Positions 45,748 to 57,810 of a DNA stretch of 64,000 nt are shown here, piece after piece. The stretch's first letter is position 1. Every line of letters begins with the position of its first letter. A program made the position numbers and the translations under genes. This DNA comes from Serratia symbiotica (Periphyllus acericola). GTDB lineage: Bacteria; Pseudomonadota; Gammaproteobacteria; Enterobacterales; Enterobacteriaceae. Where the stretch lies: NCBI RefSeq assembly GCF_964019515.1, contig NZ_OZ026452.1, positions 1,240,001 through 1,304,000 of the forward strand. Reading direction: 5' to 3'. The notes beneath the pieces were generated by a model. That model was not told where the DNA came from, did not search any database, and worked only from the letters and a program-made list of their open reading frames with translations.

Positions 45748-46281
45748 GTGATCTGTATTCTAAATCGTTGGCGACAATTTGGCAGACGTTATTTCTGGCC
45801 CCGTCTCCTGCTAGGGATGGTTGCGGCCACACTTGGCATACCTTCAAGCTTAGCCGGCAAGACCGATCCGGCTGCGCTGCCGAGTACCTCCTCTAACTTT
45901 AATCGCCAAAACTCAGCCAGCGGTGCTTATAACAGACTGGGGCTGTTGCAGGAAGCACGCAGCCGCCCGGCATTTAGCTTTGACTATTGGCACCAGCATG
46001 CGCTACGCACTATCATTCGTTACCCTTCTTTCGCATTGGCACGGCAGACGGTGTATATGCGGGGGCAGGAAAACGAAACTGAAGCGGTAGAACCTCAGTC
46101 ACAGGTGGCACAGTTGGCGCTGCTTTCCACCCTCAACGCGTTGCTGACACATGAACCGAAGCAGCCGACCATCATTCGTTACATTCATTATAACGTGCTG
46201 CCCGCACTGGCCCTGCACCAAACCGGACTGTGGCTGGCGCAGGTGCTGGGCATTCTCGCCGGGCCTGGCGTTCTCGGCTGA
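45748..46281 (+). CDS. secM: SecA regulator SecM
   Basis: Secreted monitor peptide that stalls ribosomes to raise secA translation when export is slow. The GTG at 45748 gives 177 residues beginning [25 protein letters not shown], a signal sequence like E. coli SecM (given in parts: [23 protein letters not shown]). The body keeps [19 protein letters not shown] and LSTLNALLT. The C-terminal arrest stretch reads [21 protein letters not shown]: Trp and Gly-Pro are kept, but the equivalent of Arg163 is Leu170 and of Phe150 is His157. Arrest strength is therefore doubtful. Confidence 0.88.
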   Translation: MICILNRWRQFGRRYFWPRLLLGMVAATLGIPSSLAGKTDPAALPSTSSNFNRQNSASGAYNRLGLLQEARSRPAFSFDYWHQHALRTIIRYPSFALARQTVYMRGQENETEAVEPQSQVAQLALLSTLNALLTHEPKQPTIIRYIHYNVLPALALHQTGLWLAQVLGILAGPGVLG

Positions 46282-46363
46282 CTTTGCCAATTAGGCGACA
46301 AAAACATAAAATACAGCAAGTTGACGGCCACTTTGAGCTGTCATGACAGAGATATCAAACATC

Positions 46364-49075
46364 ATGTTAGTAAAATTATTGACCAAAGTTTTTGGTAGCC
46401 GTAACGATCGCACGCTGCGCCGCATGCGCAAAGTGGTTGAGCAGATCAACCATAGGGAACCGGACATAGAGAAATTGTCCGATGATGAACTGAGAGCCAA
46501 AACCAACGAATTCCGCGCGCGTCTGGAAAAAGGCGAGGTGTTGGAAAACCTGATCCCGGAAGCGTTTGCCGTAGTGCGTGAGGCGAGTAAGCGTGTATTC
46601 GGTATGCGTCACTTCGATGTACAACTGTTGGGCGGTATGGTGCTGAATGACCGCTGCATTGCTGAGATGCGTACCGGTGAAGGTAAAACCCTGACCGCCA
46701 CCCTGCCTGCATATTTGAATGCCCTGGGTGGTCGCGGTGTACATGTGGTGACCGTCAACGATTATCTGGCGCAACGTGACGCCGAAAAAAACCGCCCGTT
46801 GTTCGAATTTCTCGGCCTGAGCACTGGCATCAACTTGCCTGGCATGTCGGCACTGGCAAAGCGTGAAGCTTACGCCGCAGATATCACCTACGGCACTAAC
46901 AACGAATACGGCTTTGACTACCTGCGTGACAACATTGCGTTTAGCCCGGAGGAACGGGTTCAGCGCGAATTGCACTATGCACTGGTGGATGAGGTGGATT
47001 CTATCCTGATCGATGAAGCGCGTACACCGCTGATTATCTCCGGGCCTGCTGAAGATAGCTCCGAGATGTACATCAGGGTTAATACACTGATCCCTAAACT
47101 GATCCGTCAGGAAAAAGAAGACTCTGACTCCTTCCAGGGCGAAGGTCACTTCTCAGTCGATGAAAAAGCGCGTCAGGTACACCTGACCGAACGTGGCCTG
47201 ATTTTGATCGAAGAAATGCTGGTAGAAGCTGGCATTATGGAAGCAGGTGAGTCACTGTACTCTACGACAAACATCATGCTGATGCACCATATCACCGCCG
47301 CGCTGCGCGCCCATGTGTTATACAACCGCGATGTTGACTACATCGTTAAAGACGGGGAAGTGATCATCGTTGATGAACACACTGGCCGCACCATGCAGGG
47401 CCGCCGCTGGTCAGATGGCCTGCACCAGGCAGTAGAAGCCAAAGAGGGCGTGGCGATCCAGAATGAGAACCAGACACTGGCCGCCATCACCTTCCAGAAC
47501 TACTTCCGCCTATACGAAAAGCTGGCGGGCATGACCGGTACTGCCGACACCGAAGCCTTTGAATTTAGCTCTATCTACAAGCTGGATACCATTGTGGTGC
47601 CAACCAACCGTCCAATGATCCGTAAAGACATGCCGGATCTGGTTTACTTGACCGAGATGGAGAAGATTGGCGCGATCATTGATGATATCCGCGAGCGCAC
47701 CGCCAACGGCCAGCCGGTGTTGGTGGGGACCATCTCGATCGAAAAATCCGAGGTGGTCTCCCGCGAACTGACCAAAGAAGGCATCGACCACAAAGTACTT
47801 AACGCTAAATTCCATGCTATGGAAGCGGACATAGTGGCACAGGCCGGTCAGAGCGGCTCGGTAACCATCGCCACCAACATGGCGGGTCGTGGCACTGATA
47901 TTGTATTAGGCGGCAATTGGCAGGCGGGAGTTGCTCAGTTGGAAGAACCGACCAAAGATCAAATCGCTGCAATCAAGGATGCCTGGCAAGTAGGTCACGA
48001 TGCGGTACTGGCAGCGGGTGGCCTGCACATTATCGGCACTGAGCGCCATGAATCACGCCGTATCGATAACCAGCTACGTGGCCGTTCTGGCCGTCAAGGT
48101 GACGCCGGCTCATCCCGTTTTTACTTATCGATGGAAGATGCCCTGATGCGCATCTTTGCGTCGGACCGCGTTTCTGGCATGATGCGCAAACTGGGCATGA
48201 AAGAGGGCGAAGCGATTGAACACCCATGGGTGACCAAGGCGATCGCCAATGCCCAGCGTAAAGTGGAAAGCCGCAACTTTGATATCCGCAAGCAACTGCT
48301 GGAATATGACGATGTCGCCAACGATCAGCGCCGCGCCATCTACAGCCAGCGTAACGAACTGTTGAATGTGTCTGACGTTAGTGAAACCATCGCCAGCATC
48401 CGTGAGGACGTGTTCAAGAGTACCATTGATAACTACATAACGCCGCAATCGCTGGAAGAAGAGTGGGATATTAAAGGGTTAGAAGAAACCCTGAAAAACG
48501 ATTTCGACCTGGAAATGCCCATCGCCGAATGGCTGAACAAAGAGCCTGAGCTGCACGAAGAAACGCTGTGTGAGCGTATCCTGGAGAATGTTAAGCAACA
48601 GTATTTGCACAAGGAAGACGTGGTTACCAGCGAGATGATGCGCAACTTCGAAAAGGGCGTGATGCTGCAAACGCTGGATTCCCTGTGGAAAGAGCACCTG
48701 GCGGCGATGGACTATCTGCGTCAAGGCATTCACCTGCGCGGTTATGCACAAAAGGATCCTAAGCAAGAGTACAAGCGCGAATCCTTCAACATGTTTGCTA
48801 CCATGCTGGAATCGCTGAAATACGAAGTGATCAGTGTGCTGAGCAAGGTGCAGGTGCGGATGCTGGAAGAAGTTGAGGCGCTGGAGCAGCAGCGCCGTGA
48901 AGAAGCTGAGCGTCTGGCGCAGCAGCAACGGCTCAGCCATTACGAAGAGAACGCCTTGGTCACTGATGTTGCTAACATACCGGTGATCGCTGAACGCAAA
49001 GTTGGCCGCAACGATCCTTGCCCCTGTGGTTCCGGCAAAAAATTCAAACAATGCCATGGCCGTCTGCACAAGTAA
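46364..49075 (+). CDS. secA: Preprotein translocase ATPase SecA
   Basis: Motor that drives proteins through SecYEG. From ATG 46364 ([20 protein letters not shown]) it is 903 residues, close to the 901 of E. coli. It has Walker [15 protein letters not shown] near 102-109, [15 protein letters not shown], the second ATPase lobe ([32 protein letters not shown]), the helical scaffold, and the C-terminal zinc and SecB-binding site [16 protein letters not shown]. It lies 82 bases after secM. Intact. Confidence 0.98.
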   Translation: MLVKLLTKVFGSRNDRTLRRMRKVVEQINHREPDIEKLSDDELRAKTNEFRARLEKGEVLENLIPEAFAVVREASKRVFGMRHFDVQLLGGMVLNDRCIAEMRTGEGKTLTATLPAYLNALGGRGVHVVTVNDYLAQRDAEKNRPLFEFLGLSTGINLPGMSALAKREAYAADITYGTNNEYGFDYLRDNIAFSPEERVQRELHYALVDEVDSILIDEARTPLIISGPAEDSSEMYIRVNTLIPKLIRQEKEDSDSFQGEGHFSVDEKARQVHLTERGLILIEEMLVEAGIMEAGESLYSTTNIMLMHHITAALRAHVLYNRDVDYIVKDGEVIIVDEHTGRTMQGRRWSDGLHQAVEAKEGVAIQNENQTLAAITFQNYFRLYEKLAGMTGTADTEAFEFSSIYKLDTIVVPTNRPMIRKDMPDLVYLTEMEKIGAIIDDIRERTANGQPVLVGTISIEKSEVVSRELTKEGIDHKVLNAKFHAMEADIVAQAGQSGSVTIATNMAGRGTDIVLGGNWQAGVAQLEEPTKDQIAAIKDAWQVGHDAVLAAGGLHIIGTERHESRRIDNQLRGRSGRQGDAGSSRFYLSMEDALMRIFASDRVSGMMRKLGMKEGEAIEHPWVTKAIANAQRKVESRNFDIRKQLLEYDDVANDQRRAIYSQRNELLNVSDVSETIASIREDVFKSTIDNYITPQSLEEEWDIKGLEETLKNDFDLEMPIAEWLNKEPELHEETLCERILENVKQQYLHKEDVVTSEMMRNFEKGVMLQTLDSLWKEHLAAMDYLRQGIHLRGYAQKDPKQEYKRESFNMFATMLESLKYEVISVLSKVQVRMLEEVEALEQQRREEAERLAQQQRLSHYEENALVTDVANIPVIAERKVGRNDPCPCGSGKKFKQCHGRLHK

Positions 49076-49089
49076 GCCGGGCCGCGTTT

Positions 49090-49277
49090 ATGCCCAAAAT
49101 AATTCGAGTAGCATCGAGACGGCAACTGAGTGACAAATCGGTCAAAAACCGATTTGAACAGTGCTTGCACTGGACCTCAGGAATGAGGTTTATTAATCCC
49201 CAGTCACTGACTCAAGTCAGTGACTGGGGCGAGCAAACGTAGACAACAAAGATGCGGCTTGAAGTATGGGAGAACCG
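49090..49277. repeat. Dispersed intergenic repeat, copy 2
   Basis: Related to 18301-18491 through GTGACAAATC, ACCGATTTGAACAG, GCTTGCACTGG, TTAATCCCC and the palindrome around CCCAGTCACTGAC/GTCAGTGACTGGG. It ends in ACAACAAAGATGCGGCTTG, a tail I associate with intergenic repeats of Serratia and Yersinia. It fills the secA-mutT spacer. Boundaries approximate. Confidence 0.65.
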
Positions 49278-49335
49278 ATAGCACCCATGTGATCAGCTTG
49301 CTGAACCCCTGTTTTTTGGCCTCAATCTAGAGGGT

Positions 49336-49749
49336 GTGATCAAATATCTGAACGTCGCTGTGGGCATTATCCGTAACGCTCAGCAGAAAATCTTTATTAC
49401 CCGCCGCGCCGCTGATGTACACATGGCAAATTTCTGGGAGTTTCCCGGCGGCAAAATTGAACAAGGCGAAACGCCGGAGCAAGCGCTGAACCGCGAGTTG
49501 CGCGAAGAGACGGGTATCGAAACTGAACAGGCAACGTTGCTGGAGGTGTTGGAGCATCGCTTCAGCGATTGTATCTTCACGCTGCATTTTTATCTGGTAG
49601 AAAGCTGGATGGGCGAACCTTTTCGCCGTGAAGGCCAGCCAGTGCGCTGGGTTAAACAGGCAGACCTGCGTGAGGAAGAATTCCCACAAGCCAACATCCA
49701 CATGGTAGAATTATTTGTGGAACAGGCCAACACTGCGCAATCGCAATAA
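49336..49749 (+). CDS. mutT: 8-oxo-dGTP diphosphatase MutT
   Basis: Removes mutagenic 8-oxo-dGTP from the nucleotide pool. The GTG at 49336 gives 137 residues (MIKYLNVAVGIIRNAQQKIF). The Nudix box GGKIEQGETPEQALNRELREETGI (in parts: GGKIEQGE, RELREETG) has all consensus residues. It lies downstream of secA as in E. coli. Retention is notable because many other genes here are failing. Confidence 0.95.
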   Translation: MIKYLNVAVGIIRNAQQKIFITRRAADVHMANFWEFPGGKIEQGETPEQALNRELREETGIETEQATLLEVLEHRFSDCIFTLHFYLVESWMGEPFRREGQPVRWVKQADLREEEFPQANIHMVELFVEQANTAQSQ

Positions 49750-49926
49750 AGCAGACAGCCTAGGTTAACACTGACCCGATAGGGGAAAATCAGCGATAGT
49801 TACTGGGTTTCAGCCATGCATCTCACCCTTTCAGAGTCGCTGCAAGCAGCATTTAAATCGGGTAGAAATCACATCTCTGTGACTTTTTCCCTGCGTAATG
49901 CCGCTTTGCGGCATCCGATCGATTTA

Positions 49927-50106
49927 TCACTCACTCCAGTCGTCACTTTCCGACAGATCGTCATTGCTCCGAATGAGTTTCTCTTCATCGGCCCACTCGC
50001 CAAGATCGATCAATTGGCAACGTTCGCAGCAGAACGGGCGGTGGGGGCTGGTCTCACCCCATACCACGTCATTGCCACAGGTTGGGCATTTTACTACGGA
50101 CGTCAT
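49927..50106 (-). CDS. yacG: DNA gyrase inhibitor YacG (zinc-binding)
   Basis: A 59-residue ORF from ATG 50106 to TGA 49927-49929, too short for many gene finders. It reads [35 protein letters not shown] and ends in [10 protein letters not shown]. Four cysteines (C7, C10, C26, C30) form the zinc finger of YacG, which binds GyrB in E. coli. It sits between mutT and zapD, the enteric order, on the zapD strand 49 bases downstream. Intact. Confidence 0.9.
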   Translation of the reverse strand: MTSVVKCPTCGNDVVWGETSPHRPFCCERCQLIDLGEWADEEKLIRSNDDLSESDDWSE

Positions 50107-50155
50107 AACGGTTCTTTACCCCTTGCCACATCTGAATGGATTTTATGTCAATTAT

Positions 50156-50908
50156 TCAGCAACAGGCCAATTCAAAGGCCAAACGTTCAGGCACCACACT
50201 ATCCTCATTATCTAACGACAGGAAGCGAATAGCGTAGCGGGTCTTGTGACCAGATATTTGCGGGTAGAATTGTTGTGTCAGGTTGATGCTCAGGCGCAGC
50301 AAATCTGCCCCTTCGGCATTACCCTGGAAGAAACCGTTCAGGCTTATTTTTTTGCGAAACGACCCTGTTTGACGGATCAAATCCAGCGCCATGGTTAGCG
50401 CCTGATTTAGCGGTGCGAGCGTCTGCAACCAATTAACGATATCGACATCGCGATACTGTTGGGGCGCGTGCATCCACATATGCAGGGTCGGCAGATCGAA
50501 GCTACAGCAACCACCGGGAATGCTCAGGCGTTGTAGCACCAGGCTAATCAGCCTGTCTTCGCGCAATGCCTTGCCGAGACGCGGTGCCGCCATCAGTGCC
50601 GCAGCCCGCGCTTTAAGTTGGTTACGCAGTTGGTCGATTAGCGGCATGTCGACGCCCGGCACATCGACCCAGGTCAGCAGTTTCTGCTGCTGGTGTTCCA
50701 ACTCCTTCAGCAGTTCGGTGCGTACTTCACCGCGTTCCAGTACTTCCAGTAGATCGGATAGGGTGCGGAAGAAGGTTAGAGCGATGGCGGTTTCGCTCAA
50801 AGCTTGTTGGCCGTACAACTGCTGCAATAAGAACTCGATACGCAGCCAGGTACGCATTTTTTCATTCAGTGGATGTTCAAAGAGAACGCTTGTGGAAACA
50901 TCACTCAT
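50156..50908 (-). CDS. zapD: Cell division protein ZapD
   Basis: Cytoplasmic FtsZ-bundling protein that binds the FtsZ C-terminal tail. The 250-residue protein has [20 protein letters not shown] at the N-terminus, [19 protein letters not shown] and ALDLIRQTG, and is close to the 247 of E. coli. Start ATG 50908, five bases after coaE. The C-terminal sequence [11 protein letters not shown] fits the family. Intact. Confidence 0.95.
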   Translation of the reverse strand: MSDVSTSVLFEHPLNEKMRTWLRIEFLLQQLYGQQALSETAIALTFFRTLSDLLEVLERGEVRTELLKELEHQQQKLLTWVDVPGVDMPLIDQLRNQLKARAAALMAAPRLGKALREDRLISLVLQRLSIPGGCCSFDLPTLHMWMHAPQQYRDVDIVNWLQTLAPLNQALTMALDLIRQTGSFRKKISLNGFFQGNAEGADLLRLSINLTQQFYPQISGHKTRYAIRFLSLDNEDSVVPERLAFELACC

Positions 50909-50913
50909 GCAGT

Positions 50914-51528
50914 TTAATCCTGTTGGGGCGCTGATGCCGCCAGTTCAAGGTAACGACGATGCAGTGCATCGACTAATAGCTCTATTTCCAGAGCGATGCC
51001 GCTGTTGTCAATAATGTCATCTGCAATGGCCAAACGCTGCTCGCGTGTGGCCTGCGCGGAAAGAATATCCTGTACCTGTTGGCGGCTGATACCGTCACGC
51101 GCCACGGTTCTAGCTAGTTGAGTTTCTGTGTTGACATCGATCACTAAGACTCGATCGGCACGATCCTGTAGGCTATTTTCTACCAGCAGCGGCACCACCC
51201 ACAGGGCATAAGGGCTAGTAGCCTGCGCTAACTGGCGTTGGGTTTCCTGACGGATCAGCGGATGCAACAATTGATTCAGCCAGATTTTGCCATCAGGCTG
51301 GCTGAAGATCCTCTGGCGCAGCACCGTACGATTTAATGCACCGCTCGCCAGCAATATTTCATTACCAAAACGTTCAGCAATCTTTGCTAGGGCTGGGGTG
51401 CCCAGCTTGACAACTTGCTGGGCAATCACGTCAGCATCGACTACGGCTACGCCGTGACGCGCAAAGGTGTTTGCTACGGTCGATTTGCCGCTGCCAATAC
51501 TCCCGGTTAACGCAACAATGTAGGCCAT
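50914..51528 (-). CDS. coaE: Dephospho-CoA kinase
   Basis: Last step of coenzyme A synthesis. The 204-residue P-loop kinase has [14 protein letters not shown] near residues 7-20, [12 protein letters not shown], the LID region [22 protein letters not shown] and [15 protein letters not shown]. Start ATG 51528. It heads the coaE-zapD-yacG operon as in E. coli. Intact. Confidence 0.96.
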   Translation of the reverse strand: MAYIVALTGSIGSGKSTVANTFARHGVAVVDADVIAQQVVKLGTPALAKIAERFGNEILLASGALNRTVLRQRIFSQPDGKIWLNQLLHPLIRQETQRQLAQATSPYALWVVPLLVENSLQDRADRVLVIDVNTETQLARTVARDGISRQQVQDILSAQATREQRLAIADDIIDNSGIALEIELLVDALHRRYLELAASAPQQD

Positions 51529-51899
51529 GATGTTAGGGGTATCCGAAATTCGTAAAAATATAAACGAATCATAAAGCGATCGTGCAGAAGTGCAAGTCAG
51601 CAGGCGGTATCTGCACTATCATGGCGATAAGAAGCGCAGTTGGAGAAGGAAAAAAATAGCGAGAAGTCAGACGGCTGATGCGCAGGTTAATTTGTCAGAT
51701 TGTGGCATAAATAAACGTATAGTCGCAGTCTTTTCCGGTATTTATTAGCGCGTATGATAGTCTCACTGGAACTGGCGTTAATCTACTTATTGCCTTTACA
51801 AACCAAAGCGTCGCGAGCTAGCCGCAACGTGAAATGTATAGGGTATAGGGTCGAATATCTTCCTGCGATATGGTGCCATAAATCAGGGAATCATTAGTC
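51529..51899. other. 371-base divergent spacer between coaE and guaC
   Basis: No gene is visible. It must hold the coaE promoter on the minus strand and the former guaC promoter on the plus strand, but I cannot place either with confidence. Confidence 0.5.
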
Positions 51900-52869
51900 A
51901 TGCGTATTGAAGAAGATGTGAAATTAGGCTTTAAAGATGTGCTGATCCGTCCTAAGCTCTCCACGTTGAAAAGCCGTTCTGAAGCTGGACTGGAGCGCCA
52001 GTTCAACTTCAAACATTCAGGTAGTCGCTGGTCAGATGTGCCGATTATCGCCGCCAATATGGATACTGTCGGTACCTTCCGCATGGCAGAGGTTCTGGCT
52101 TCTTTTGATGTTCTCACTGCGGTGCACAAACATTACAGCGTCGAGCAATAGGCGGCTTTTATACAGCGCGTGCCTAAGTTGGCATTGCTTCATGTGATGG
52201 TTTCCACTGGCACCTCAGTGCCGGAGACAGCGCCAAAATCTACTAGGAGTCTTTCGTCGCCTTCTTATAGAAGGCGCGTGAGGCTTGTCCGAACAATGTG
52301 ATTTGTGCCGGGGCAACGTGGTCACTGGTGAAATGGTGGAAGAAATGCTCCTATCCGATGCCGATATGATTAAAGTCGGTATTGCCCAAGGTTCGGTGTG
52401 TACCAACTGGGTGAACACCGGTGTGGGCTATCCGCAGCTATCTGCAGTGATCGACTTTGCAGATGAGGCTCACGGCCTTGGTGGCCAGATCGTCAGCGAC
52501 GGTGGTTGTTCGGTGCCTGGCGACGTGGCCAAAGCCTTTGGCGGTGGTGCTGACTTCGTGATGCTGGGTGGTCACGATGAATGTGAGGGCACCGTGGTAG
52601 AAGAAAATGGCGAGATGTTCATTCTGTTCTACGGTATGAGTTCCGAGTCGGCGATGAAACGGCATGCAGGCGGGGTGGCTGATTACCGTGCGGCGGAAGG
52701 AAAAACCGTTAAATTGCCGCTGCGTAGTGAAGTTGAGTACACCATGCGCGATATCCTTGATGGTTTGCGTTCCGCCTTTACCTATGTTGGCACGGAACGC
52801 TTGAAGGCACTGACAAACGCACCACATTTATCCGCGTGTCTGAGCAAGAAAACCGCATTTTCGGCATAA
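51900..52869 (+). pseudogene. guaC: GMP reductase GuaC, broken
   Basis: GuaC deaminates GMP to IMP with NADPH. ATG 51900 begins [21 protein letters not shown] and runs to HKHYSVEQ, then TAG at 52149-52151 where the family has Trp. The next codons still fit (AAF, HVMVSTGTS), but about 50 residues around the central ILDLNPALNFVCIDVANG block are missing and the frame shifts. From about 52300 the frame [37 protein letters not shown] (in parts) resumes, including the catalytic Cys region, and runs to 52869. Non-functional. Confidence 0.93.
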
Positions 52870-52931
52870 AGTAACGCACACCAAGTCCCGACAGCGGACG
52901 CAGTTGGCTGGCGTCCGCTGTCCTCATCGGT

Positions 52932-54142
52932 TCACCTCAATACGTTCTCCAATTGAAAGATTGGCAGGTACATGGCGATCACTAGCGCGCCGACTATCCC
53001 GCCAACCACGAGCATTAGCAGAGGTTCTAACGTCTGCGCCAGCGTCTCGCTCAGTTCCGCGTTGGCTGTTCATGACACTGTGCCAGCTTGTCGAGCAGAC
53101 TGTCTAACGAGACGGATTATTTACCCACCCGTACCAATTGCTGGCAAAGTGCCGGAAACAGTGGCTTATGACTTAAGGCTTTGTGAAACCTTTCCCCTTG
53201 AGCGATCTCGCGCTGCACTTGTTCTAGCGCTTGCCGATAAAACAGGTTGTCCACCGCCAGCGCCGCTGCATTCAGCCCTTCCAACAGCGTCAATCCCGCT
53301 TGCTGGGTCATAGCTAGGATGCGAAATATTTGGCTTAACACACTTTCCCTCGATCAACCGGGCTACCAGCGGTAGCAGCAGTTGAGTTGCCTGCTCGCGG
53401 CGGCGCCAATGCGGCTGTGGGTGCAACCAGCGACAATAACCAAAGATCGCACTACCCAGCAGCAGGGCAAAATATGGCCCTATGCTGATTAATAGGGTGG
53501 ATAAGCGCAGTAGCCCTTGGGTAAATCCCGGTAGTGGCGCATCGAAAGACTGATAAACTTCAGCGAATTCCGGTAATACCATCACCAGCATCAGCACACT
53601 GACCAGCAGCGCTATCGTGCAAACGAACAAGGGATAGCGTAGTGCCTTAACCACCTTGTTGTGCAGCTTTTACTGGGATTCCTGTTGTTGCGCCAGTTGC
53701 AAGCAGCAATGATCCAGATGCCCGGTCAGTTCACCGATAGCGATCAGTTGTCGGTAAATCAGCGGGAAGACGGCCTGCTGTTAGGCAATAACCTCTGAAA
53801 AAGGGTGTCCTTGCTGCACCCGTTCGCTCACCTACTGCAACAAGCAGCGCCAGGGGGGGAAGGATGTTCCGCAGCCAGAAGTTGCAGTGCGTTGACCAGA
53901 GGCAGACCCGCTTGTAGCAAGGTTGCGAGCTGACGAGTGAAGTGGATTAGTGGATCGCCACGCAATTGTCTGGGTGTGATGCGTTTACCGTGCGTGATCC
54001 TGCAGGGCTGTAGCCCCTGTTCAATGAGTTGGCGGCAGACTTGCTTTTTTTCGCTGCTAATCAGCGCACCACACAGCACTTCACCCTGAGCATTAATGGC
54101 TTGCCAGAGGAACAAACGTGAGCCTTCAAGGCTGTTCTCCAC
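52932..54142 (-). pseudogene. hofC: Type IV pilus inner-membrane protein HofC, broken
   Basis: HofC is the GspF/PilC-like platform protein of the chromosomal type IV pilus. Minus-strand pieces in order are: an N-terminal domain (GDPLIHFTRQLATLLQAGLPL) from 54142; a membrane part (KALRYPLFVCTIALLVSVLMLVMVLPEF, in parts) around 53600; FRILAMTQQAGLTLLEGL around 53300; and the terminal AMYLPIFQLENVLR ending at TGA 52932-52934. They lie in different frames with stops between. It overlaps the hofB end by 17 bases, the operon arrangement of E. coli. Confidence 0.88.
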
Positions 54143-55304
54143 CTTCTGTGGTGATATCTACCACGCGATACAGCTCTTCTAGCGAGGTGACTCCTTTGGC
54201 AACCAGAGCCAGCCCAGACTGGAGCAACGTTATATGCCACTGAAGACAGGCGATGTCTGCCAGTTGGCGTGGGGAGGCGTTCTCCAGCAGACCGATTGCA
54301 CCTCCGGTGTAATGGTCACAGGGTTTCGCCGGTGGAGTTGGTATGCAGCGTCGATAATACAAAAGAGCCAGTCTGTGCAGCCTTAACGGCGATCTCGGCA
54401 GTTTCCCGATCGTGTATTTCACCGATCATGATGACGTCGGGATCTTGCCGCAGCAGGGTGCGTAACACCCGTGATAAGCTCAGTTCGGTTTTGATGTTGA
54501 CCTGGGTTTGATTGACACCAAATAGCGGGATCTCGATCGGGTCATCGACGCTGCACAAGTTGCTCTGCGTGTCATTCAATTGACGCAGGCCGCTGTATAA
54601 CGTTACCGTTTTTCCGCTGCCAGTTGGGCCGGTGACCAGGCAGTGCCGCCGTATAGCACGCCAGTGCTGCCTGGCTCATCCCCTGCTGCTCGGATGGCAG
54701 AATGCGCAATACCACTTTTTCACCGTGCACCGTTGTTAGCGTAGCGATGCGCATCGAATAACGGGCTTTATCCAGCCACAGGCTGAACTGCCCATCTTGC
54801 GGCACCCGGCGTTCGGCAATATCTAACTGCCCGATAATCTTCAGCCTGGTGCTCAGCCGTGTGGACAACTCAGGCGGCGGTGATGCACTGGCCTGCAAAA
54901 CGCCGTCGATGCGCAAGCAGACGCGAAAACGCTGTTGATAAGGCTCAAAGTGAACGTCTGAGGCACGGCTATGAATGGGTATATGCAACGTTTGGTTGAT
55001 AAACTGCACCAGAGGTGCATCGCTGTCGTCGTCAAGGGAAGCGGTATCGAGTTGATACTCCGCAGTGGCTTATGCTGGCGGTTCAACCTGTCGTTGGCGC
55101 TGATTCAATGCCTAGCTCAAACCAGGCTGCTGGCCACGGCTCCAGGTGTATGCGCTTGCCCGTGGCGAAACGCAGCGCCGCCAGCAACCCCTGGAGTGCC
55201 TCCTCGCTGAGCTCGACTGTCAGGGTGGTGTGGTTTTTGCTGAGTGCCAGCGCTTAATAGCGATGACAAAGGGTCTGAACTTCTTCGCTGATCGCCTCAT
55301 CCAT
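54126..55304 (-). pseudogene. hofB: Type IV pilus assembly ATPase HofB (PilB-like), broken
   Basis: Pilus extension ATPase relative. The likely start is ATG 55304 (MDEAISEEVQTLCHRY), with TAA at 55254-55256 as the first of several stops. Recognisable parts are [99 protein letters not shown] and [14 protein letters not shown]. They are spread over different frames, and the Walker A part around 54600 is disrupted. No function can remain. Confidence 0.9.
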
Positions 55305-55309
55305 CACCG

Positions 55310-55748
55310 TTACTCTGCGGCGGTGTCGAAGTGGAAGACATCCTGGCATACCTTGGCCAGATTGGCTTTTTCGCTGGTGCATAGGCGAGTCCAGCGAGTT
55401 TGTCCACCGGGATTTTGCGTGGTTGTCAGCGCCACTTTTAACCCCAGCAGCGTCTGAGCGCCAGTGAGGGTGATCACCCCCCGGCTGACTTGCACCTTGC
55501 TGACGTAGCCGCGAGGAGCCATTGGTAGGAATGCCCTTGCTGCCGACGTTGCAGTCGGTTGGCACACCGTCGTCCAGTAGGCACAATTCTACGGCCATTT
55601 TATAGGGTGTGATCACCTGCAACATGTCGGCCAGCGCTGCTTTCTGAATGTAACCTTGGTAGGCGGGAATGCCAATGGCGCTCAATATGGCGATAATAGC
55701 AATCACCACCATCAGTTCAATCAGGGTAAAACCGCGTTGTGATTCCAT
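55310..55748 (-). pseudogene. ppdD: Major type IV prepilin PpdD, frameshifted
   Basis: From ATG 55748 the protein begins MESQRG-FTLIELMVVIAIIAILS, a class III prepilin signal with cleavage after Gly6 and an N-methylated Phe. The pilin continues to GSKGIPTNGSS near 55520, then the frame shifts. The rest (SRGVITLTGAQTLLGL, QDVFHFDTAAE) is in another frame and ends at 55310. It heads the ppdD-hofB-hofC operon downstream of nadC. Confidence 0.92.
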
Positions 55749-55911
55749 TTGTTTTTTCCTCCATGTCAGTATGGAGGGCAGGTTAGTTGAGACAATGGCG
55801 CATTTCCCGGCGTGCTTCTGATACAAGTTGGCGCGGTTGCAGCAGGATAAAAGAAGTTGGGGCTTGCCTCGCAATTTTGGTGAGAAAACGCCCCGGCCTA
55901 GCCGCGGGGAA

Positions 55912-56501
<590 letters not shown>

Positions 56502-57556
56502 GGCTTTGTTGAATAAATCGGATTTGGAATAAAGAGTCCTGTGAATGGGCAGCTTTCAGGCAAGGCGTATACTTTCTGACATACCGGCGAGCGGCATCTT
56601 GTTTAATGCACAGATCATGGCCAGCGCCTCTGCAACTTGCCCATCATAATCTCGCAGCGATAGGTGACCACCAAATAGCTGTTTTACTCTATACCTCGCT
56701 GTTGCCGCTATCGAACGTCGGTGGTAGCCTGTGATATTTTTCCACCGTGTGTTGTCTCCGGTAAGGCGCTGGTTCGCCACCGCTTGATTTTGCTCTGCAT
56801 AGTCTGCCGACCAATAACGGGCTCCGCTGCTGGGCGGTATTAACGCCTTGAGCTTCTTGCCCCTTAACTTATCATCACACACTCGCGTATCCTAAGCCCG
56901 ATCCGCCGAGGCGACTTTGATTTTACGGTACCTCTGACGGATGAGACCTGGGAAGGCTTCGGTATCGGTGACATTGCTCAAAGAAAGGTCAGCACAGATG
57001 ACCTCATGTGTTTCTGTATCTACGGCCAAATGCAGTTTTCGCCAGATCCGCCGTTTTTCCTGACCATATTTTTTTGCCATCCACTCGCCTTCACCCAACA
57101 CGTTGAGCCCGCTAGAGTCGATAACGAGGTACGCAATTTCACCCGGCGTTGGGGTTTTAAACGGGACATGGCCGGACTTTTCCCGCTTACTTATGCAGGT
57201 GTCGTCCGGGCAGTTCAACGGCACTTTGATCAGTGTGACAATGGAGTCGACGAAGCGCTGGAGGGCGCGAAGTGTCAGGCCGAAAATACGTTTCAGCATC
57301 AATACGCTGGTGATTGCCATATCGGAATAATGTTGTCGGCGACCACGCAGAGAAGGTTTTGCCTTGCAGTACCAGGCGTGAAGTGCCGTTTCATCCACCG
57401 AGAAAGTGAGTAAACCCCGAGTGATAAGGGCGTTGTTGTAAGCCTTCCAGTTGGTGATGTTGAACTTTTGCTGGGCCACGGAATGTCGCTATTTTGACAG
57501 AAGGAGAGTGATCGGATCCGCGTGCCGGCCAAATGTTCGATTGATTCAACAACGCT
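56502..57556 (-). mobile_element. IS903-group (IS5 family) insertion sequence, copy C, with TAG-interrupted transposase
   Basis: Right end GGCTTTGTTGAATAAATC (56502-56519) and left end near 57539-57556 (GATTGATTCAACAACGC) bound a 1055-base copy on the minus strand. The transposase starts at 57479 (MAQQKFNITNWKAYNNAL), reads 195 codons to the TAG at 56892-56894, and continues in frame as DTRVCDDKLRGKKLKALIPP to 56556, ending AGMSESIRLA. This copy is the best preserved on the 3' side. The flanking 9 bases (TCCGACACC and GATAAATGG) do not match. Confidence 0.92.
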
Positions 57557-57810
57557 GATAAATGGTCGTGGGTTGAGTGCCTTTGAGTTACTTGAGCCAG
57601 TTTTAGGTAGCCAGTGTTGCCTGAAAAACGTACAAAATTTTTAGAATCATTGGTCCTGAAGTTAGTGTAGAATATCTAGCCAATTTGAATTATGTATGCG
57701 GTTTTTTAAAAAAATATTTTATAAATCATATATTTGTGATAATTATAGCCGTAACCAGTGGAAAAATCATATACGCTGATGCCTGTGAAGGCGACACTAG
57801 AGGTTGCTCA

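Noticed and set aside
46376..47149. A 257-codon minus-strand open frame inside secA.
   Set aside because: Antisense shadow of a strongly conserved gene, with no ribosome site or family match.
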